Notes: generated from the letters alone by a model not told the origin. A stretch of DNA of 13,762 nt from Candidatus Moraniibacteriota bacterium (GCA_027016355.1 JALWAF010000038.1:1-13762), one strand, 5' to 3'. Numbered from the stretch's first letter, positions 1-7,009 are shown. Translations and numbers: made by a program.

Positions 1-2
1 CT

Positions 3-254
3 TCTGATAAAGAAATGATGAATACTGCATTACACGAAATTTCTGATTCAGAAATTTTAATAGCAGAATTGTCTTACAAAGCCGTAGGGGTTGGATTGGA
101 GGTTGGATACGCAAGGGCTCTTAATAAAAAAATCTTTTATGTGTATAAGGATACTTCTGAATATTCAAAAACTGTTGGCGGTGTTTCTGATGAAATTATT
201 GTGTATTCAAATATAAATCAACTAGAGAGAAAATTAAAAAAACAATTAGAATAG
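3..254 (+). CDS. Nucleoside 2-deoxyribosyltransferase-like protein, C-terminal part
   Basis: The frame is open from the left edge (codons from base 3) to TAG at 252-254, so only the last 83 residues are seen. The two Met codons at 15-20 are probably internal, because the frame continues upstream. The segment DSEILIAELSYKAVGVGLEV followed by GYARALNKKI matches the family core, in which an Asp/Leu-Ile-Ala-Glu strand is followed by a G-x-G-x-E-x-G-x-A helix; the Glu of GLEVGYA is the usual catalytic nucleophile. Such enzymes cleave or exchange the base of (deoxy)nucleosides, but many relatives have other N-glycosidase roles, so the substrate is unknown. The gene is convergent with recG, separated by about 50 bases with no convincing terminator. 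Confidence 0.6.
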   Translation, partial: SDKEMMNTALHEISDSEILIAELSYKAVGVGLEVGYARALNKKIFYVYKDTSEYSKTVGGVSDEIIVYSNINQLERKLKKQLE

Positions 255-304
255 TAAAAATGATAAAGTATATTATTTATAAAATTTATATCTATGATTA
301 AGTT

Positions 305-2389
305 CTATTCCATATGCACTTGCATATAAAATCTATCCAATTCTTTTTTTAGGGTTGGATATTTTTTTAGGCTATTACTTTCTAGTAGGGTATTTCGAGC
401 GTGAGTTCTGGCTAGGGTTACTAATTTTGTATTTGAAATATTTTTCATGACTCCGTCTGGCATGCCATGTTGTTGACTTCCTAAGAATTCTCCCGGTCCG
501 CGTAGTTTTAAATCAATTTCAGCTAGTTTAAATCCGTCAGAATATTTTTCCATTGCTTTTAGTCTTTGACTGTTGAAGTGGGTTGAAAATAAGAAACAAT
601 ATGATTGTTTGTCTGAGCGACCAATTCGACCTCGGAATTGATGGAGCTGAGAGAGTCCAAATCTTTCTGCATTTTCTATTATCATTGCAGTTGCATTTGG
701 TACATCTACTCCTACTTCTACAACAGATGTAGATATCAAAATTTGAATTTTGTTGTTAGAAAAATCTTGCATTATTTTTTCTTTTTCTTTGGACTTTAGT
801 TTGCCGTGCATCAATCCTAATTTGTAATCTTTAAACACCCCAGTTGATAATCGTTCAAATTCTTGCTTTACAGCCTTGACGTCTTTTAGACTTTCAGTTT
901 CTTCTACTAACGGCAAAATTATGTATGCTTGTCTGCCACTGTCTAATTCTTTTTTTATAAAATCATAAATTTTATCTGAATTGTTTGGGTGCACTAATGT
1001 TGTTTTAATTTCTTTCCTCTGAGCAGGTTTTTCATCTAGTACTGATACATCCAAATCACCAAAAAGTGCCAATGCAAAAGTACGAGGAATTGGAGTTGCT
1101 GTCATTGTCAAGAAATGTGGAACAGTGGATTTGTTGCCATCATTACTTTCAATTGCTTTTTGAGTTAGTTTCGCTCGTTGTGCTACACCAAAACGATGTT
1201 GTTCATCTACTACTATGAGAGTTAAATCTTTAAAAGAAACATCTTCTTGTATTATTGCATGTGTACCTATAATCAAGTCCAATTCACCTAATGATATTTT
1301 TTTTAACATTTTGGCTCGTGTTGTGCTTTGGATAAGCGCTGGGTGAGAGCCATAGATTTTGTACGCTCCAGTGAGTAAGCCCATATTATAATCATATTTT
1401 TGAAAAAGTTGTAAAAAACTGTTGAAATGTTGAGAAGCTAAAACTTCAGTGGGAGCTAAAATTGCTACTTGATGCCCAGCACTAAGCACTTGAAGAGTAG
1501 CAATGGCTGCAACCAAAGTTTTACCAGCACCCACATCACCATTTAATAGTCTATTCATCGGAGTTGGCGTACTCATATCTTTGAGGATTTGAAATGAGCT
1601 AGTTCTTTGTGCATTTGTTGGTTCAAAAGGCAATGTTTGTATAAAGTTTTTTATTAATTGTTCATCAATTGGTACTTTAGTAGCTCTTTCTTTAGCTAGA
1701 GATGCTCGAGAGCGTAGGGTGATAAGTTGTAAAATAAACATTTCTTCAAACATAAATCGTTTTGTAGCGTAAACTATTTCTTCATTGTTTTTAGGAAAAT
1801 GTATAAGACGTAGGGCATCTGCAAGTGTGGGCAGTTTTAATTCTTTTCGCACTGTATCTGGTAGCGGATCTGGAAGTTCTATATTTTGTTCACGTATGAG
1901 CTGTATCTGCCACCGCAGCCATTTGGAAGTTATACCAGCAGTTTCTGGGTAAATAGGCACAAGTCGTCCAGTGCTGGTGGGTGTGCGTTCCAATCTTTCT
2001 ACATTTGGTGAATTAAAATGTAGTCCATTTTTTGCATTAGTTGTGAGTTTACCACTTATGCGTAGTACATTACTAGTTTTGAGTTGTTGCTCTATGAATT
2101 GCTGGTTAAACCACACAGCACCCACACTTCCTGTATCATCAGTAAAAGTTGCAGTTGTAATGGTCAAATGTCTACGAGGTATGCGGATAGTTTTTACATC
2201 TGATACTTGAGCGGCAATCGTAGCGTTAGTGTCTGTTTCTAGTTCAGTAATATCATAGATATGTGAAAAGTCCTCATAACGAGAAGGGAAATGATATAGT
2301 AAATCGCGCACGGTTAACAGCCCAAGCTTTTCTAATTTTTTGGCATGTGACGCTGAGATGCGAGTAAGTTTATCAAGTTTTGTGTCCAT
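305..2389 (-). CDS. recG: ATP-dependent DNA helicase RecG
   Basis: RecG remodels stalled replication forks and branch-migrates Holliday junctions. The protein of about 694 residues is the usual length. It begins with a helix-hairpin-like start and a wedge/OB region (roughly residues 1-150), followed by two helicase lobes. Visible motifs are GDVGAGKT (Walker A, near residue 285), VVDEQHRFG (DEQH box), TMTATPIPRT (motif III), STSVVEVGVDVP (motif V), HQFRGRIGRS (motif VI) and the RecG C-terminal signature RGPGEFLGSQQHG. I chose ATG at 2389; ATG at 2398 and TTG at 2404 are in-frame alternatives adding 3 or 5 residues. No SD precedes any of them. An extended -10 box lies only about 10-20 bases upstream, so the mRNA would be almost leaderless. 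The stop is TAG at 305-307. Confidence 0.97.
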   Translation of the reverse strand: MDTKLDKLTRISASHAKKLEKLGLLTVRDLLYHFPSRYEDFSHIYDITELETDTNATIAAQVSDVKTIRIPRRHLTITTATFTDDTGSVGAVWFNQQFIEQQLKTSNVLRISGKLTTNAKNGLHFNSPNVERLERTPTSTGRLVPIYPETAGITSKWLRWQIQLIREQNIELPDPLPDTVRKELKLPTLADALRLIHFPKNNEEIVYATKRFMFEEMFILQLITLRSRASLAKERATKVPIDEQLIKNFIQTLPFEPTNAQRTSSFQILKDMSTPTPMNRLLNGDVGAGKTLVAAIATLQVLSAGHQVAILAPTEVLASQHFNSFLQLFQKYDYNMGLLTGAYKIYGSHPALIQSTTRAKMLKKISLGELDLIIGTHAIIQEDVSFKDLTLIVVDEQHRFGVAQRAKLTQKAIESNDGNKSTVPHFLTMTATPIPRTFALALFGDLDVSVLDEKPAQRKEIKTTLVHPNNSDKIYDFIKKELDSGRQAYIILPLVEETESLKDVKAVKQEFERLSTGVFKDYKLGLMHGKLKSKEKEKIMQDFSNNKIQILISTSVVEVGVDVPNATAMIIENAERFGLSQLHQFRGRIGRSDKQSYCFLFSTHFNSQRLKAMEKYSDGFKLAEIDLKLRGPGEFLGSQQHGMPDGVMKNISNTKLVTLARTHARNTLLESNSLKKYPTLKKELDRFYMQVHME

Positions 2390-2407
2390 TGTAATCATAC
2401 ACAAACA

Positions 2408-2416
2408 AGTATATCA
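2408..2416 (-). promoter_or_regulatory. Extended -10 promoter of recG
   Basis: Read on the minus strand, TG-A-TATACT lies directly after the T-tract of the upstream terminator. Transcription would start near 2401, giving a leader of 0-12 bases depending on which recG start is used. I see no good -35, as expected for an extended -10 promoter. Confidence 0.55.
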
Positions 2417-2467
2417 CAAAAAAATAAAAAAGAGGCAATTCGGAAACAGTTGTTTCTGAATTGCCTC
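2417..2467 (-). terminator. Strong intrinsic terminator of the two-gene DksA-like unit
   Basis: Arms 2432-2448 and 2451-2467 are complementary over 17 bases with one G-U pair. The terminal A-T/C-G pairs would open to form a small loop. On the minus strand the hairpin is followed by an almost uninterrupted T-tract (2417-2431). It lies 19 bases after the stop of the 2486-2977 gene and separates that unit from recG. Confidence 0.9.
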
Positions 2468-2485
2468 AGGAGAGTATCCCGCCAT

Positions 2486-2977
2486 TTATTTTGGGAGGCA
2501 GGCAGGACACTCAAGCGAAAGATTTTTAAGTATGTCTGCAACAGACACTTCGTTGTTGCAGTTAGGATTGTCGCACTTGCCATCCCAACCCTCCAAGTCG
2601 AGATAGTTTATTATTGCAACAATTGTTTTTTTGTCCCTAACAGATTTGGCAAGTGCCAACTCTGTTTTGAGACGATTGATTAGCATTCTTTTTTTGTGTG
2701 CAATCACATCAGGTTTGATGTGAATTACGCCAAAGAAGTTCCTGGTTATTTCTGAAATAAATTTTTTTGTTTCAGCTTTGCGAGATATTTTTATCTTACC
2801 GCAAGGCTGGAAACAAAACCTTGTTGCTGTGAACTTCTCCGCACAAGCAACCTTGTGACCACAACAACGTGACAACTCATTATCGAGAAAAGATATATCA
2901 CCCTCAGGTGCACCTTCCACAACGATTTTTGTCACAATTCTGTTGTGATCAAAAAATATTGTTAAAGTAGGTCTCAT
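2486..2977 (-). CDS. Cys-rich protein with DksA-like zinc-finger tail
   Basis: This is a 163-residue protein I do not recognise as a whole. ATG at 2977 is chosen because AAAGGAG (2987-2993) sits 9 bases upstream and directly abuts the stop of the preceding gene; the frame is open further up to 3067, but that would overlap the preceding gene. Residues 1-35 look beta-rich. Residues 38-59 hold five Cys (38, 39, 45, 55, 59) and a His (41), a possible metal site. Residues 66-130 are mostly helical and basic. The tail (130-163) has Cys 135, 140, 157 and 160 (C-x4-C, 16 residues, C-x2-C). It matches the tail of its neighbour: G-[RK]-C-x-N-x2-C-x-N, then A-x-I-L, then C-x2-C, preceded in both by a KS[LV] helix. 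The neighbour's acidic D-x-x-D tip is not evident here. It could be a partner or decoy of the DksA-like neighbour. Function is inferred from the shared module only. Confidence 0.75.
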   Translation of the reverse strand: MRPTLTIFFDHNRIVTKIVVEGAPEGDISFLDNELSRCCGHKVACAEKFTATRFCFQPCGKIKISRKAETKKFISEITRNFFGVIHIKPDVIAHKKRMLINRLKTELALAKSVRDKKTIVAIINYLDLEGWDGKCDNPNCNNEVSVADILKNLSLECPACLPK

Positions 2978-2986
2978 TCTATATGA

Positions 2987-2993
2987 CTCCTTT
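2987..2993 (-). promoter_or_regulatory. Ribosome binding site AAAGGAG of the 2486-2977 gene
   Basis: The site directly touches the TAA stop (2994-2996) of the upstream gene and lies 9 bases before ATG 2977. This decides the start and suggests coupled translation of the two genes. Confidence 0.85.
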
Positions 2994-3380
2994 TTACTGT
3001 GCACATTTAGCACATAAGGGTGAGAAGTCACTTCCGAGTATGCGTGCAAGTAGTATATCATTGTCACATGCTTTATTGCGACAACGGCCTGTGTATTCTA
3101 CTGAAGAGGCAAAATTGATGAATGCTTCCATTCGTTTTAATCGCTCACATAGACTTTTTGATATTGCAACTTGTTTTAATATACGTTCTTCACCTTTAGA
3201 TTTGTCACCTTCGTCTCCAGCAAGTGTATTAATTTTGTGAAATTTTAATTTATTTTTTTCAAGCTGCTTCGATACTTCTGTGTAACACCGTCTGGCTTGT
3301 CGTAGAACTATAAACAAACCGATGTTTTGTCCATGTAATTCTTTCATTGAAACTGCACCGACTATGCCTTTTGAATGCAT
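2994..3380 (-). CDS. Divergent DksA/TraR-like RNA polymerase-binding protein (putative)
   Basis: The product has 128 residues. Its C-terminal half fits DksA in register. An acidic tip D56-x-x-D59-x-S61 followed by Glu-Glu corresponds to DksA D71-x-x-D74-x-A76. Then comes a helix, and zinc ligands C100, C105, C123 and C126. The tip-to-first-Cys distance is 44 (43 in E. coli DksA) and second-to-third Cys is 18 (18 in DksA). Ile109 and Arg113 sit at the DksA positions C-x3-I-x3-R. The first Cys pair is C-x4-C rather than C-x2-C. Residues 22-52 are helical and would form the first coiled-coil arm. Known family members insert the coiled coil into the RNA polymerase secondary channel and tune initiation, often with ppGpp; that role is inferred here. 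The start is fixed by AAGAGGAG 7 bases before ATG. It is the first gene of a two-gene unit with its own promoter and terminator. Residues 1-20 are unfamiliar. Confidence 0.68.
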   Translation of the reverse strand: MHSKGIVGAVSMKELHGQNIGLFIVLRQARRCYTEVSKQLEKNKLKFHKINTLAGDEGDKSKGEERILKQVAISKSLCERLKRMEAFINFASSVEYTGRCRNKACDNDILLARILGSDFSPLCAKCAQ

Positions 3381-3387
3381 GTCAAAT

Positions 3388-3395
3388 CTCCTCTT
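3388..3395 (-). promoter_or_regulatory. Ribosome binding site AAGAGGAG of the DksA-like gene
   Basis: A strong SD lies 7 bases upstream of ATG 3380. It contrasts with the SD-less starts of the surrounding housekeeping genes. Confidence 0.85.
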
Positions 3396-3430
3396 AAAAA
3401 TTGTTAAATAAAAACCTCTAAACTAGCGTT

Positions 3431-3459
3431 ACTATAGCGTTTTTGCATCATTTTGTCAA
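3431..3459 (-). promoter_or_regulatory. Near-consensus sigma70 promoter of the DksA-like unit
   Basis: On the minus strand, TTGACA (3454-3459) is followed by a 17-base spacer and TATAGT (3431-3436). It has the best consensus match in the window. Transcription would start near 3424, giving a leader of about 44 bases carrying the SD. Confidence 0.85.
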
Positions 3460-3506
3460 TTAAAAATACTGTACTTTCTAGTTTATTTATGTATAATGAT
3501 GCTTTG

Positions 3507-3515
3507 TGGTATTAT
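3507..3515 (+). promoter_or_regulatory. Extended -10 promoter of dus
   Basis: TGG-TATTAT lies within the context TTTGTGGTAT, also seen before the gene at 9371. An overlapping TATAAT lies at 3513-3518. The predicted start is about 10 bases before the ATG, with no SD. Confidence 0.5.
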
Positions 3516-3532
3516 AATAATAAATATATTTT

Positions 3533-4492
3533 ATGATTACAAAAGGTTTTTGGGGAAAATTAAATAAGCCGTTTTTTTCACTTGCACCGATGTACGATGT
3601 TACGGATGCTGCTTTTCGGCGTATTATTGCTAAATATTCAAATCCCGATGTTATTTTTACAGAGTTTGTGAGTGTGGATGGTCTTGTTCATCCTGTGGGA
3701 CGAGAAAAGTTGGCACATCATCTGTGGTTTGATAAAAGTGAAAAACCAATAGTAGCACAAGTGTTTGGAATTAAACCTGAAAATTTTTATAAAGGAGCAG
3801 AGCTGTGTAGGAGTTTAGGCTTTGATGGGATTGATATAAATATGGGTTGCCCTGAAAAAAACATAGTTAAACAGGGTACAGGATCAGGATTAATTTTGGA
3901 TCCAGCACTTGCTAAGGATATTATCGTAGCGACAAAAGAAGGTGCTGGTGAAATGCCAGTGAGTGTAAAAACTAGAATTGGTTTTAATAAAGAAGAGATT
4001 AATGATTGGTTGCCAAATATCTTGGAAAGCGGTATAGCACACCTAACTATGCATTTGCGTACTCGTAAAGAGATGAGTAAAGTACCAGCTCACTGGAATT
4101 TGATGGAGCGGGTTATTGCGTTGCGTGATGACATACAAAAAGAAACTTTGATTTCAGGAAATGGAGATGTTACAACAATTGCGCAAGGTAAAAAGTTAGC
4201 ACAAGAAACTGGTTGTGATGGAATTATGATAGGGCGAGGCGTTTTTGGTAATCCGTGGCTATTTAATGATAAAGTAATAAATGTTTCCGTGGAAGAAAAA
4301 TTAAAAGTCATGGTGGAGCATACACAGTTATATAGTGAACTTTTTACAGGAGTGAAGAATTTTGCAATAATGAAAAAACATTACAAAGCATATGCAAATG
4401 GATTTGAAAATGCAAGTGTACTCAGAGCAAAATTGATGAACACAAATAATGCTCAAGAAGTTGCAAATATTGTAGATAAATTTTTAAAATAA
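3533..4492 (+). CDS. dus: tRNA-dihydrouridine synthase (DusB-like)
   Basis: This FMN enzyme reduces specific uridines in tRNA to dihydrouridine. The 319-residue protein has the TIM-barrel and family motifs in order: SLAPMYDVTDAAFR (N-terminal, flavin-contacting), FTEFVS, VAQVFG, then DINMGCPEKN with the catalytic Cys106, VKTRIGF, the HLRTR segment (H-x-R family position), SGNGD and GIMIGRGVFGNPWLF (phosphate binding). A helical tRNA-binding tail follows (about 240-319). The glycine-rich loop after the catalytic Cys reads QGTGSGLILDP, close to the usual G-A-G-A-A form. ATG at 3533 is the first start in the frame after the promoter. No SD is present. Length and motifs are normal; the Dus subtype and target position cannot be fixed from sequence alone. 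Confidence 0.93.
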   Translation: MITKGFWGKLNKPFFSLAPMYDVTDAAFRRIIAKYSNPDVIFTEFVSVDGLVHPVGREKLAHHLWFDKSEKPIVAQVFGIKPENFYKGAELCRSLGFDGIDINMGCPEKNIVKQGTGSGLILDPALAKDIIVATKEGAGEMPVSVKTRIGFNKEEINDWLPNILESGIAHLTMHLRTRKEMSKVPAHWNLMERVIALRDDIQKETLISGNGDVTTIAQGKKLAQETGCDGIMIGRGVFGNPWLFNDKVINVSVEEKLKVMVEHTQLYSELFTGVKNFAIMKKHYKAYANGFENASVLRAKLMNTNNAQEVANIVDKFLK

Positions 4493-4515
4493 AAAATATT
4501 AATCTTTAAAAATAC

Positions 4516-4540
4516 AAAAACTCCTAAAAAGGGAGTTTTT
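4516..4540. terminator. Bidirectional intrinsic terminator between dus and tRNA-Gln
   Basis: AAAAACTCC (4516-4524) pairs perfectly with GGAGTTTTT (4532-4540) around a 7-base loop. The A and T ends provide a T-tract in both directions, so it can end both dus (+) and the tRNA transcript (-). Confidence 0.8.
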
Positions 4541-4547
4541 GAAAATG

Positions 4548-4619
4548 TTGCCCGGGTAGGGATCGAACCTACGCATCGCGGGATCAAAACCCGCTGCCTT
4601 ACCGCTTGGCTACCGGGCA
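4548..4619 (-). tRNA. tRNA-Gln (anticodon UUG)
   Basis: A 72-nt cloverleaf can be drawn completely. The acceptor is TGCCCGG/CCGGGCA (7 bp), the D arm has a 3-bp GCC/GGC stem, and the anticodon stem GCGGG/CCCGC encloses loop TTTTGAT, giving anticodon TTG. The variable loop is 5 nt, the T stem is GTAGG/CCTAC with loop TTCGATC, and the discriminator is A. The 3' CCA is not encoded, so it must be added by a CCA-adding enzyme. It lies between dnaX and the shared terminator, but has its own promoter. Confidence 0.96.
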
Positions 4620-4641
4620 CTATTGGTAGCACGTGATTTTT

Positions 4642-4670
4642 ATAATACACTAATCTTTATTTTTTTTCAA
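4642..4670 (-). promoter_or_regulatory. Promoter of tRNA-Gln
   Basis: On the minus strand, TTGAAA (4665-4670), a 17-base spacer and TATTAT (4642-4647) place the start near 4634, about 15 bases before the mature tRNA 5' end. Confidence 0.7.
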
Positions 4671-4727
4671 GTGCAACATAAGATGGTTAAATGGTATAAA
4701 ATGATTAATGTTATTATTTAAATTTTA

Positions 4728-6311
4728 TCATTCAGTAACTGTATTAGCACCCATAATTTGTGCTGCATATGATAGTAATTTAGAAGACTCTATTTTTTCT
4801 TTCTTATTAAGTACAATAACCTCAATTTTTAAAGGTAAATCAAATGTATTTTGTATAATATTTTCTATCAAGGATTTGTTTTTTGTTTGCAAGATTCTAT
4901 CCTGATAAAATGAAAATGTTGTAGTAAGTACAATTGATTTTGATGTTATTTCTTTTACATTACACTGTAAAAGAAGATGAGATAGTGATTTATTTTGAGA
5001 TTCTATTTGTGTTAAGCATTTTTTCCAGACAACTTGCTTATTTGTAGAAATATTTGATGTTGTCTCAGGGACTTCATTTAAAGTGCTATTTGAATCGGTC
5101 GTTTGTGTTTTTTTAGTTACATCTTGCTTTGATGAAGATGTCTTTACTTGATCACTAGTGGATTTAGTGTCTGTTTTTTGCGACTTTGATTTAGGGTTGC
5201 TTTTTGTTTTTTGTGATTGTGTGAGTTTATTGCAAATATTTACAACGGCTTCTTCTAGTGGAAGTTGAGGGATTGTAGTATTCTTTGTTTTTTGTAAAGC
5301 TGTAATGCATTCTTCTATCATAATAACTACAGAAGATGAGGTAGTGTGTTCGGCATTATCTTGTAATATATTCATTTCTGATTTTGGTATAGATATCAAA
5401 TCCTTTACATTTTTTTGTTCAGTGCTGATAGATAAAAAAAGTACAATACGTAATTTTTCTATTATTGAACGAATAAATGTTTCCATATTATAGCCATCAT
5501 AAACAGTTTTATTGATTGTTTTTAATCCTGTCTCGATATCAGAATGTACCAATGCATCAATAAAATCTAATATATTGGCAGATGTTGTTGTGCCAAGTAT
5601 TTTGGAAACTTCTTCAGCTGTGACCTGATTATCTTCTAATGCAAACACTTGAGCCAATAAACTCTCAGCATCTCTCATTCCACCATCTGCAGCGATAGCT
5701 ATCATTTCCAAAGCTTCTGAAGAAATTTTAATTTTTTCTTTTTTTGAAATTTGTGAGAGTTTTTTAATGATGGTATCAACATTAAACCTTGCAAAATCGA
5801 AACGTTGACATCGTGAGAGAATTGTTTGAGGCACTTTGTGAATTTCAGTTGTTGCAAGAATAAAGATTGCGTGTTCTGGGGGCTCTTCAAGAGTTTTGAG
5901 AAGGGCATTAAAAGCATTTGTGGAAAGCATGTGTACTTCATCAATTATATATACCTTGTACTTTGCTTCTGTTGGGGTTACTCCGATTGTTTCTTTAAGG
6001 GTGCGAATATCATCTACTCCCGTATTTGAAGCAGCATCAATTTCTATAATATCCATCGAAGTACCATCTATGAGGCGTTGTGCCACCTCTTTTGAGACAA
6101 CTTCGAAATTTGCACGTTCTTGAATATTAACTGCCACAGCAAATAGGCGAGCAACTGTAGTCTTACCTGTGCCACGTGGACCAGTAAATAAATAAGCATG
6201 CCCAATTCGATTTTGGTTAATTGCATTTTGTAAGGTTGTAACTATGTGACTTTGTCCCAGTACGTCGTCAAATGTTTGAGGTCTGTATGTTCTATATAAA
6301 GTCTTTGACAT
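4728..6311 (-). CDS. dnaX: DNA polymerase III subunit gamma/tau
   Basis: This is the clamp-loader ATPase of the replisome. The 527-residue protein has GPRGTGKT (Walker A, 44-51), DIIEIDAASNTGVDDIR (87-103), IIDEVHMLS (Walker B, 122-130), LATTE (sensor 1) and SRCQRFDF (SRC box, 166-173). A lid domain and helical collar follow to about residue 365. A Lys/Ser/Thr/Gln-rich linker spans about 370-425, and a small alpha/beta C-terminal domain spans about 430-520. Between Walker A and the EIDAAS motif the usual zinc-binding cysteines (P-C-G-x-C...C) are absent; the stretch 60-86 has no Cys. Without a visible frameshift site, only a tau-like product is predicted. ATG at 6311 has no SD. The stop is TGA immediately followed by TAA. 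Confidence 0.95.
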   Translation of the reverse strand: MSKTLYRTYRPQTFDDVLGQSHIVTTLQNAINQNRIGHAYLFTGPRGTGKTTVARLFAVAVNIQERANFEVVSKEVAQRLIDGTSMDIIEIDAASNTGVDDIRTLKETIGVTPTEAKYKVYIIDEVHMLSTNAFNALLKTLEEPPEHAIFILATTEIHKVPQTILSRCQRFDFARFNVDTIIKKLSQISKKEKIKISSEALEMIAIAADGGMRDAESLLAQVFALEDNQVTAEEVSKILGTTTSANILDFIDALVHSDIETGLKTINKTVYDGYNMETFIRSIIEKLRIVLFLSISTEQKNVKDLISIPKSEMNILQDNAEHTTSSSVVIMIEECITALQKTKNTTIPQLPLEEAVVNICNKLTQSQKTKSNPKSKSQKTDTKSTSDQVKTSSSKQDVTKKTQTTDSNSTLNEVPETTSNISTNKQVVWKKCLTQIESQNKSLSHLLLQCNVKEITSKSIVLTTTFSFYQDRILQTKNKSLIENIIQNTFDLPLKIEVIVLNKKEKIESSKLLSYAAQIMGANTVTE

Positions 6312-6343
6312 ATACGATATTTTACATTAAATATAATGCATGT

Positions 6344-6352
6344 ATTATAGCA
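6344..6352 (-). promoter_or_regulatory. Extended -10 promoter of dnaX
   Basis: On the minus strand, TGC-TATAAT predicts a start about 26 bases before ATG 6311. No clear -35 is seen. This gives dnaX its own promoter, although it follows the GtrA-like gene by only 57 bases. Confidence 0.55.
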
Positions 6353-6368
6353 TATTTTTAGTAAATAT

Positions 6369-6998
6369 TTATTTTTTGAATACAAATAATTTATAACCTA
6401 AGAAATTCCATACTAATGAAGCAAGTGTTGCGCAGGCTGCTGCAATATTTGCAAGTTGTTCGGGTGTGACAACTGTTGTTTTGTGAAATATAAATATGAT
6501 AAGTGACGCTAAAGACACATTAATAACAAAACCGATCACACTAATACTTATAAAGCGACCAACTTCTTTTGTGTTTGATTTTTCTTTTGAATTAAATGTC
6601 CAGTATTTATTCCAAAAATAAGCAGCAATCGTTGCTAGAATAAATGAAGTAGATTTAAAAATTGAAAAACCAATGCCAGCAGTGATGCCTGTTATTAGTA
6701 TTAAAAAATTTAATACACCCCAATCTAAAAATGTGTTAAAGGCTCCGACTGCCGCAAATTTTGCAATTTGAAAAATAATAGGTATATACTTTGCAATTAA
6801 TGCTGCAATTCCAAGTGCTATATTTGCAAAAATTACAAAAAATAGTATTAATAAAAGAATACTTACAAATGTAATTTCTATTGGAGAAATATTTAAGTTT
6901 ATAATTATAGGTATAGATAATAAAGCAAAAGAGGCGCCAATAATTGACACCAAATAAAAATCTATACGACTAATTTGCAAGTGCTTTGTAGTTGTCAT
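6369..6998 (-). CDS. GtrA-like membrane protein with two extra N-terminal helices
   Basis: The 209-residue protein is very hydrophobic. Residues about 14-35 and 42-68 form two membrane segments that are not part of the usual GtrA unit of about 120-140 residues. The GtrA-like domain (about 76-208) has four further segments and the family hallmark FWNKYWTF (128-135), with a second aromatic motif WNFLGYKLFVFKK at the C-terminus. GtrA family proteins act in the membrane in transfer of lipid-linked sugars or assembly of cell-surface polysaccharide, often as presumed flippases for polyprenyl-phosphate sugars; the substrate here is unknown. It starts 11 bases after the stop of the 7010-7879 gene with no SD, so the two are almost certainly co-transcribed. 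Confidence 0.85.
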   Translation of the reverse strand: MTTTKHLQISRIDFYLVSIIGASFALLSIPIIINLNISPIEITFVSILLLILFFVIFANIALGIAALIAKYIPIIFQIAKFAAVGAFNTFLDWGVLNFLILITGITAGIGFSIFKSTSFILATIAAYFWNKYWTFNSKEKSNTKEVGRFISISVIGFVINVSLASLIIFIFHKTTVVTPEQLANIAAACATLASLVWNFLGYKLFVFKK

Positions 6999-7009
6999 AT
7001 ATTGTGTTG

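Noticed and set aside
2390..2404. Upstream starts of recG (ATG 2398, TTG 2404)
   Set aside because: They add only 3-5 residues, fall on the predicted transcript start and lack an SD; they cannot be fully excluded.
2395..2683. Open frames over the terminator region (2395-2583 minus, 2450-2683 plus)
   Set aside because: They overlap the strong terminator hairpin and the zinc-finger gene and have no SD or recognisable protein character.
2978..3067. In-frame extension of the 2486-2977 gene up to an ATG at 3067 (193-residue version)
   Set aside because: It would overlap the end of the preceding gene by 74 bases, while ATG 2977 has a good SD at 9 bases.
4725..4730. TGA as a sense codon (glycine, code 25)
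   Set aside because: The only gene ending in TGA is dnaX, where TAA follows at once. All other genes end in TAA or TAG, and no conserved Gly position requires TGA, so code 11 fits everything.
5108..5114. Run of seven A (minus strand) in the dnaX linker as a programmed frameshift or slippage site
   Set aside because: The run is in a Lys-rich low-complexity linker, is not in the X-XXY-YYZ phase, and no SD-like stimulator or stem-loop stands out. AT-rich genes have such runs by chance.
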